Shown here one piece after another: positions 6,749 through 9,786 of a DNA stretch of 9,786 nucleotides. The stretch lies in NCBI GenBank assembly GCA_009776695.1, contig WRNI01000047.1, forward strand, positions 1 to 9,786. The letters run 5' to 3'. A model generated the notes under the pieces. The model was not told where the DNA came from. It made no database searches and was given only the letters and a program-made list of their open reading frames with translations. Position numbers and translations under genes: made by a program. The DNA comes from Methanomassiliicoccaceae archaeon. GTDB lineage: Archaea; Thermoplasmatota; Thermoplasmata; Methanomassiliicoccales; Methanomethylophilaceae. Numbering within the stretch: position 1 is the stretch's first letter; each line of letters opens with the position of its first letter.

Positions 6749-7393
6749 ATGAGGAAAGATTCGCGACTGGTCCTGGCAATTGACGAGACCGACGGGGAGA
6801 AGGCGCTGAGGATAGTGAATGACGTCAAAGAACACATAGACGCGGTCAAGATAAACTGGCCTCTGATACTGTCGGCGGGACCGGAGATGATAACCCGTCT
6901 TTCAAAAATGACGGACGTGATATGCGATCTTAAAGTTGCCGATATACCTAACACCGTCCGTCTGATAGTGGAGGGCGCCGTGGCGAGAGGCGCGGCCGCG
7001 GTGATAGTTCACGCGTTCACAGGCGAGGACTCACTGAAAGCGGCCGTTGACGCCGCCGGCGGCGCGGAGATATACGCGGTAACGGAGATGAGCCATCCCG
7101 GCGGGCTTACATTCACGGCAAAACACGCTGAAGAAATGACATTGTTAGGAATAAAATGCGGCGCGGACGGATTCATCGCGCCGGCGACGCGTCCCGAGAG
7201 GATAGCCGAGATAAGAAAGATCGCCGGCACGAAGAAGATACTGTCGCCGGGCGTGGGCGCACAGGGCGGAAGCGCAGCATCCGCCATATCCGCAGGCGCT
7301 GATCATGTCATCGCGGGAAGGGCGATATATGATTCGCCGGACCCGAAAAAGGCCGCGGCGGCGATAGAAGAAGAGATACGTTCAGTTCTCTGA
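6749..7393 (+). CDS. pyrF: Orotidine-5'-phosphate decarboxylase
   Basis: The enzyme decarboxylates OMP to UMP, the last step of de novo pyrimidine synthesis. The 214-residue length is normal for archaeal OMP decarboxylases. The active-site residues are all visible: D12 in LAIDETD, K34 in VKINWP, and the D60-X-K62-X2-D65 motif in DLKVADIPNT. The phosphate-binding segments SPGVGAQGG and VIAGRAIYDSPDP near the C-terminus are also intact, as is the MSHPGG loop. The start is ATG 6749 or the adjacent in-frame ATG 6746, giving MMRKD or MRKD. I prefer 6749 because it lies about 27 bp from the TATA-like element and the region lacks a Shine-Dalgarno site, as expected for a leaderless mRNA. An open frame continues upstream to 6599, but it overlaps the 5' part of the divergent gene and lacks family similarity. 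No other pyrimidine genes are visible. Confidence 0.96.
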   Translation: MRKDSRLVLAIDETDGEKALRIVNDVKEHIDAVKINWPLILSAGPEMITRLSKMTDVICDLKVADIPNTVRLIVEGAVARGAAAVIVHAFTGEDSLKAAVDAAGGAEIYAVTEMSHPGGLTFTAKHAEEMTLLGIKCGADGFIAPATRPERIAEIRKIAGTKKILSPGVGAQGGSAASAISAGADHVIAGRAIYDSPDPKKAAAAIEEEIRSVL

Positions 7394-7399
7394 TTTATA

Positions 7400-7426
7400 C
7401 GTATATATACGCGCCTACAAGCGTAT
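7400..7426. repeat. Nested palindrome and inverted repeat between pyrF and the STT3 gene
   Basis: CGTATATATACG (7400-7411) is a perfect 12-bp palindrome. Its right part, ATACGC (7407-7412), also pairs with GCGTAT (7421-7426) across an 8-nt loop. The right arm touches the TATA-like box of the next gene. It could be an operator, a 3'-end structure for pyrF, or a second TATA element; the sequence does not decide between these. Confidence 0.4.
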
Positions 7427-7433
7427 TTATATC
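7426..7433 (+). promoter_or_regulatory. TATA-like box for the STT3 gene
   Basis: TTTATATC lies about 50 bp before ATG 7480. A start about 26 bp downstream, near 7456, would leave a leader of about 24 nt that includes the GGAG ribosome-binding site. AT-rich sequence at 7402-7409 is an alternative TATA element. The assignment rests on spacing and composition only. Confidence 0.5.
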
Positions 7434-7467
7434 TTATCAGTAATCCTCCGTTGTTATTCTATCACGT

Positions 7468-7471
7468 GGAG
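7468..7471 (+). promoter_or_regulatory. Ribosome-binding site of the STT3 gene
   Basis: GGAG, within GTGGAG, ends 8 nt before ATG 7480. It supports this ATG as the start and contrasts with the leaderless-type starts of pyrF and the radical SAM gene. Confidence 0.6.
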
Positions 7472-7479
7472 AAAGTAGG

Positions 7480-9786
7480 ATGCGTCAGTCGAAAGAGAGT
7501 TCCGGGGGCCGCCTTGGCAATGTAGGCGGATGGGTCGTAAGTAACTGGCGTTCTTTGACGGTATTGTCAGCGATATTCCTGATCGCGTTGATGCTCAGGG
7601 TATTTTTCGCATACGGTACCTCCGCGGGCAGCGGATACGCGCTGTCCGGAGGCTCGGACGCCGCGTATCATCTGCATATAATCACAGAGATACTGACCAA
7701 AGGCGGACATGTGATAACCGATACGGCGATCAACTATCCGTTCGGCGGCCCGAACTACAGCCCGCCGCTGTTCGATTGGTCGATAGCCATATTGGCGTAT
7801 CCGTTAACACTGTTCGGATATTCGACAGCGGACGCGGCAAGCATCGCGCTGGTTTACGCAACGGCGATAATAGGCGCGCTGACGTGCATCCCCGTGTACA
7901 AGCTCGGAAAAGAAATGTTCAGCCGCAAGGCCGGTTACATAGCGGCGGCGTTCTTTGCGATATCATCGCTGGCAATAGTCAAAACAGTATTCTCCAACGG
8001 GACAGAGAGCGCATATTTCGTGTTCTTCTTCGTTCTTATGTCGCTGTTCCTGCTGAGGGCGGTGAAAGCGTTCAGGATGCCGTCCGAAGGCAAGACAACG
8101 GATTCGATACTTTCGCCGTTCAGAGATAAGGCGGTGCTCAGGAACATGATATTCGCCTCCCTCTCGCTTATTGCGCTGGAGCTGTCTTGGATCGGGTTCC
8201 TTTCCGTAATAATGATAATTTCGTTCATAATGGTCGTTCAAACGGTCATCGACCGTCTCAGAGGGCAGTCCGCGCTGGGTTACGTTTCAATTTACGGGTC
8301 TGTGATGCTTTTCGCGTTGCTTATCGGCGCGGTGTACTATGCGCTGATAATGGGACTGACAATGATAATACTGGGTCCGCTGTGCCTCGCGCTGCTTTTC
8401 ATCATCGTTTCGCTGATAATAGCATATCACCGCGTATGGGTGATAACGATACCGGTATCGATAGCCATCATCGCGATAGTATTCACTATCACGGCGTTCT
8501 TCATACCGTCGCTTCACACGGCGATGACATCCAGCTTCTACCCGTACGCGGAGGGGAAGTTCGGCGCCCTGCTAAGCGCATCGACAGGCGTCACATTCTC
8601 GGCGCAGGCGATATACGCCGGCGTCGTGACGATGTGGTTCTCATTCATCGTGGCGGCGTACATGATCATCAGGATACCCAAGAAGGCCGATTCGCCGTCG
8701 CATCTGTTCATAGCGATGTGGTTCGCCGCGCTGATATTCGCGAGCTGGAGGAACATCGATCTTGCGTACCTGGCGGCACCGATGTATGCGATAGGCACCG
8801 GCGTCGTAGTGATGTGGGTGCTCCGCCGCACGAACATTAAAGGATACGTTGAAAGTTTCAAAGGAACGACGGTAAAGACGTTCTGGAGAAAGATGATAAA
8901 GCCGATCCCGTTCGTAACGGTCCTTGCAACAATATTCATATTGCTGCTTCCCAACGTACTGTACGCGGTGGACGCAAGCATACCGAACAATGAGAAAGCG
9001 GACCGCGACGCGGAGATGTATGACGCGCTCGGAGGCATAGCCGCCGGCAGCGCGTCCGTGAACTATCTCGGGGCGACGAACTATTACATTAAGGATAACG
9101 AATGGTCATTATCGACGGCGTGGGACCATTACGCAAGCGTGCCGAACAAACCGGCGCTCGTGACATGGTTGGATTACGGCGCCGAGGCGGTGGGGCAAGG
9201 TAATTTCAGTGTTGTCGCGGATCATTTCGGCAACGGTTACGAGGCGGCGTCCAATATATTGTTAGGAACATCATCGGAAGCGATAGCCTCGATGACGGTA
9301 AGGATGATGGACAGCAGGTCCGCCGTTGATCATGCGGTAGCGGACGCAGCGGTGGCCGCCGAATTAAAACAGATAATGTTCGACGGCCGTGTGACCGTAT
9401 CGCCGGGCAAGACCGCTTCGAACACCGACTATGTAAGATCCAATCCGGACATATTCGGGCCCGTTGACTATAGCATCTCGGGAGAGAACGCAAAGTACCT
9501 CGTTGCCGCTAATTATATCCTTGGTGCGCTCACAGACGGCAAGATAGCGGAGATATACAATAAAGCGTGCGAGAACGCAGGCAGCGAGATAGGATACATA
9601 GGCGTGACGGGAACGATGCTGCCGGTGTATTACGGCGATAGCAGCCTGTTCAGCACTATCGCGTATCTCAATGATTATTACCTGGACAGGAACGGGGCGC
9701 CCACGAAGTACTACACAGCGGGCATACCGTGGACGGGTTACTATTTCACGTACAAGGACGCGATGTACGACACGAAGATATGGAAG
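7480..9786 (+). CDS. STT3/AglB-type oligosaccharyltransferase, 3' truncated
   Basis: This encodes the first 769 residues of a membrane protein that runs past the window end with no stop. I call it a homologue of archaeal AglB (eukaryotic STT3), which transfers glycans from a lipid carrier to Asn residues of exported proteins. Evidence: a hydrophobic N-terminal half with a first membrane segment at about 26-45; a first external loop with SDAAYHL (D60, matching the conserved catalytic Asp) and YPFGGPNYSPPLFDW, a typical STT3 block; many further membrane segments up to about 497; then a soluble, presumably extracellular domain carrying WLDYG at 563-567 followed by VVADHFGNG, corresponding to WWDYG...VADN. 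Two motifs look divergent: the second acidic motif reads TESAYF (E176) where TDHD-like sequence is usual, and the TIXE-type loop reads TFSAQ (372-376) without the Glu. It has its own promoter and ribosome-binding site. No other glycosylation gene is in view. Confidence 0.85.
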   Translation, partial: MRQSKESSGGRLGNVGGWVVSNWRSLTVLSAIFLIALMLRVFFAYGTSAGSGYALSGGSDAAYHLHIITEILTKGGHVITDTAINYPFGGPNYSPPLFDWSIAILAYPLTLFGYSTADAASIALVYATAIIGALTCIPVYKLGKEMFSRKAGYIAAAFFAISSLAIVKTVFSNGTESAYFVFFFVLMSLFLLRAVKAFRMPSEGKTTDSILSPFRDKAVLRNMIFASLSLIALELSWIGFLSVIMIISFIMVVQTVIDRLRGQSALGYVSIYGSVMLFALLIGAVYYALIMGLTMIILGPLCLALLFIIVSLIIAYHRVWVITIPVSIAIIAIVFTITAFFIPSLHTAMTSSFYPYAEGKFGALLSASTGVTFSAQAIYAGVVTMWFSFIVAAYMIIRIPKKADSPSHLFIAMWFAALIFASWRNIDLAYLAAPMYAIGTGVVVMWVLRRTNIKGYVESFKGTTVKTFWRKMIKPIPFVTVLATIFILLLPNVLYAVDASIPNNEKADRDAEMYDALGGIAAGSASVNYLGATNYYIKDNEWSLSTAWDHYASVPNKPALVTWLDYGAEAVGQGNFSVVADHFGNGYEAASNILLGTSSEAIASMTVRMMDSRSAVDHAVADAAVAAELKQIMFDGRVTVSPGKTASNTDYVRSNPDIFGPVDYSISGENAKYLVAANYILGALTDGKIAEIYNKACENAGSEIGYIGVTGTMLPVYYGDSSLFSTIAYLNDYYLDRNGAPTKYYTAGIPWTGYYFTYKDAMYDTKIWK

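Noticed and set aside
6697..6954. Extended N-terminus for the radical SAM gene
   Set aside because: The added 86 residues would be antisense to the active-site part of pyrF and do not resemble the family; the promoter geometry favours ATG 6696.
8187..8840. Plus-strand open frame of 217 codons
   Set aside because: It is out of frame inside the continuous STT3 reading frame and is rich in Arg, His and Asp, a typical shadow composition.
1..9786. CRISPR arrays, tRNA or rRNA genes, insertion sequences, phage or defence modules
   Set aside because: No repeat-spacer pattern, cloverleaf, transposase, terminal repeat or defence gene was seen; coding sequence of core genes fills nearly the whole window.

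Overview
This window looks like archaeal chromosomal DNA. It has a split largest RNA polymerase subunit (A' and A''), ribosomal protein L30e followed by an archaeal-type NusA, Shine-Dalgarno sites of the GGAGGTGA type, TATA-like promoters and an STT3/AglB-type oligosaccharyltransferase. Heavy use of ATA (Ile), ACG and AGG/AGA codons at moderately high GC, together with the protein sequences, suggests a euryarchaeote. A member of Thermoplasmatota, possibly near Methanomassiliicoccales, is my best guess. That placement is an impression; no marker in the window proves it.

Positions 1-5591 (+ strand) hold a tightly packed transcription/translation operon: the C-terminal part of rpoB, rpoA1 (A'), rpoA2 (A''), rpl30e and nusA. 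Neighbouring genes overlap by ATGA or are a few bases apart, so translational coupling is likely. A' ends in a long acidic tail. A'' begins with an unusual extension that resembles a helix-hairpin-helix domain, so both sides of the A'/A'' break carry extra sequence. The operon ends after nusA. The rps12-rps7-fusA block that follows in many archaea is absent, and a convergent gene begins after 49 bp containing two small inverted repeats.

Positions 5641-7393 hold a divergent pair: a radical SAM protein on the minus strand (resembling the uncharacterised family I know as COG2108) and orotidine-5'-phosphate decarboxylase (pyrF) on the plus strand. Their start codons are 53 bp apart. One AT-rich element lies midway, about 26-27 bp from each start, and neither gene has a Shine-Dalgarno site. 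This fits two leaderless transcripts fired from a shared TATA element.

Positions 7480-9786 hold the first 769 codons of a multi-spanning STT3/AglB-like oligosaccharyltransferase that runs off the window. It has its own TATA-like promoter and Shine-Dalgarno site. The WWDYG signature appears as WLDYG, and two other acidic active-site motifs look degenerate.

There is no CRISPR array, tRNA, rRNA, insertion sequence or phage module here. This is mostly core genome. The most interesting signals are the domain-like extension on RNA polymerase A'', the symmetric divergent promoter, the uncharacterised radical SAM protein and the divergent STT3.
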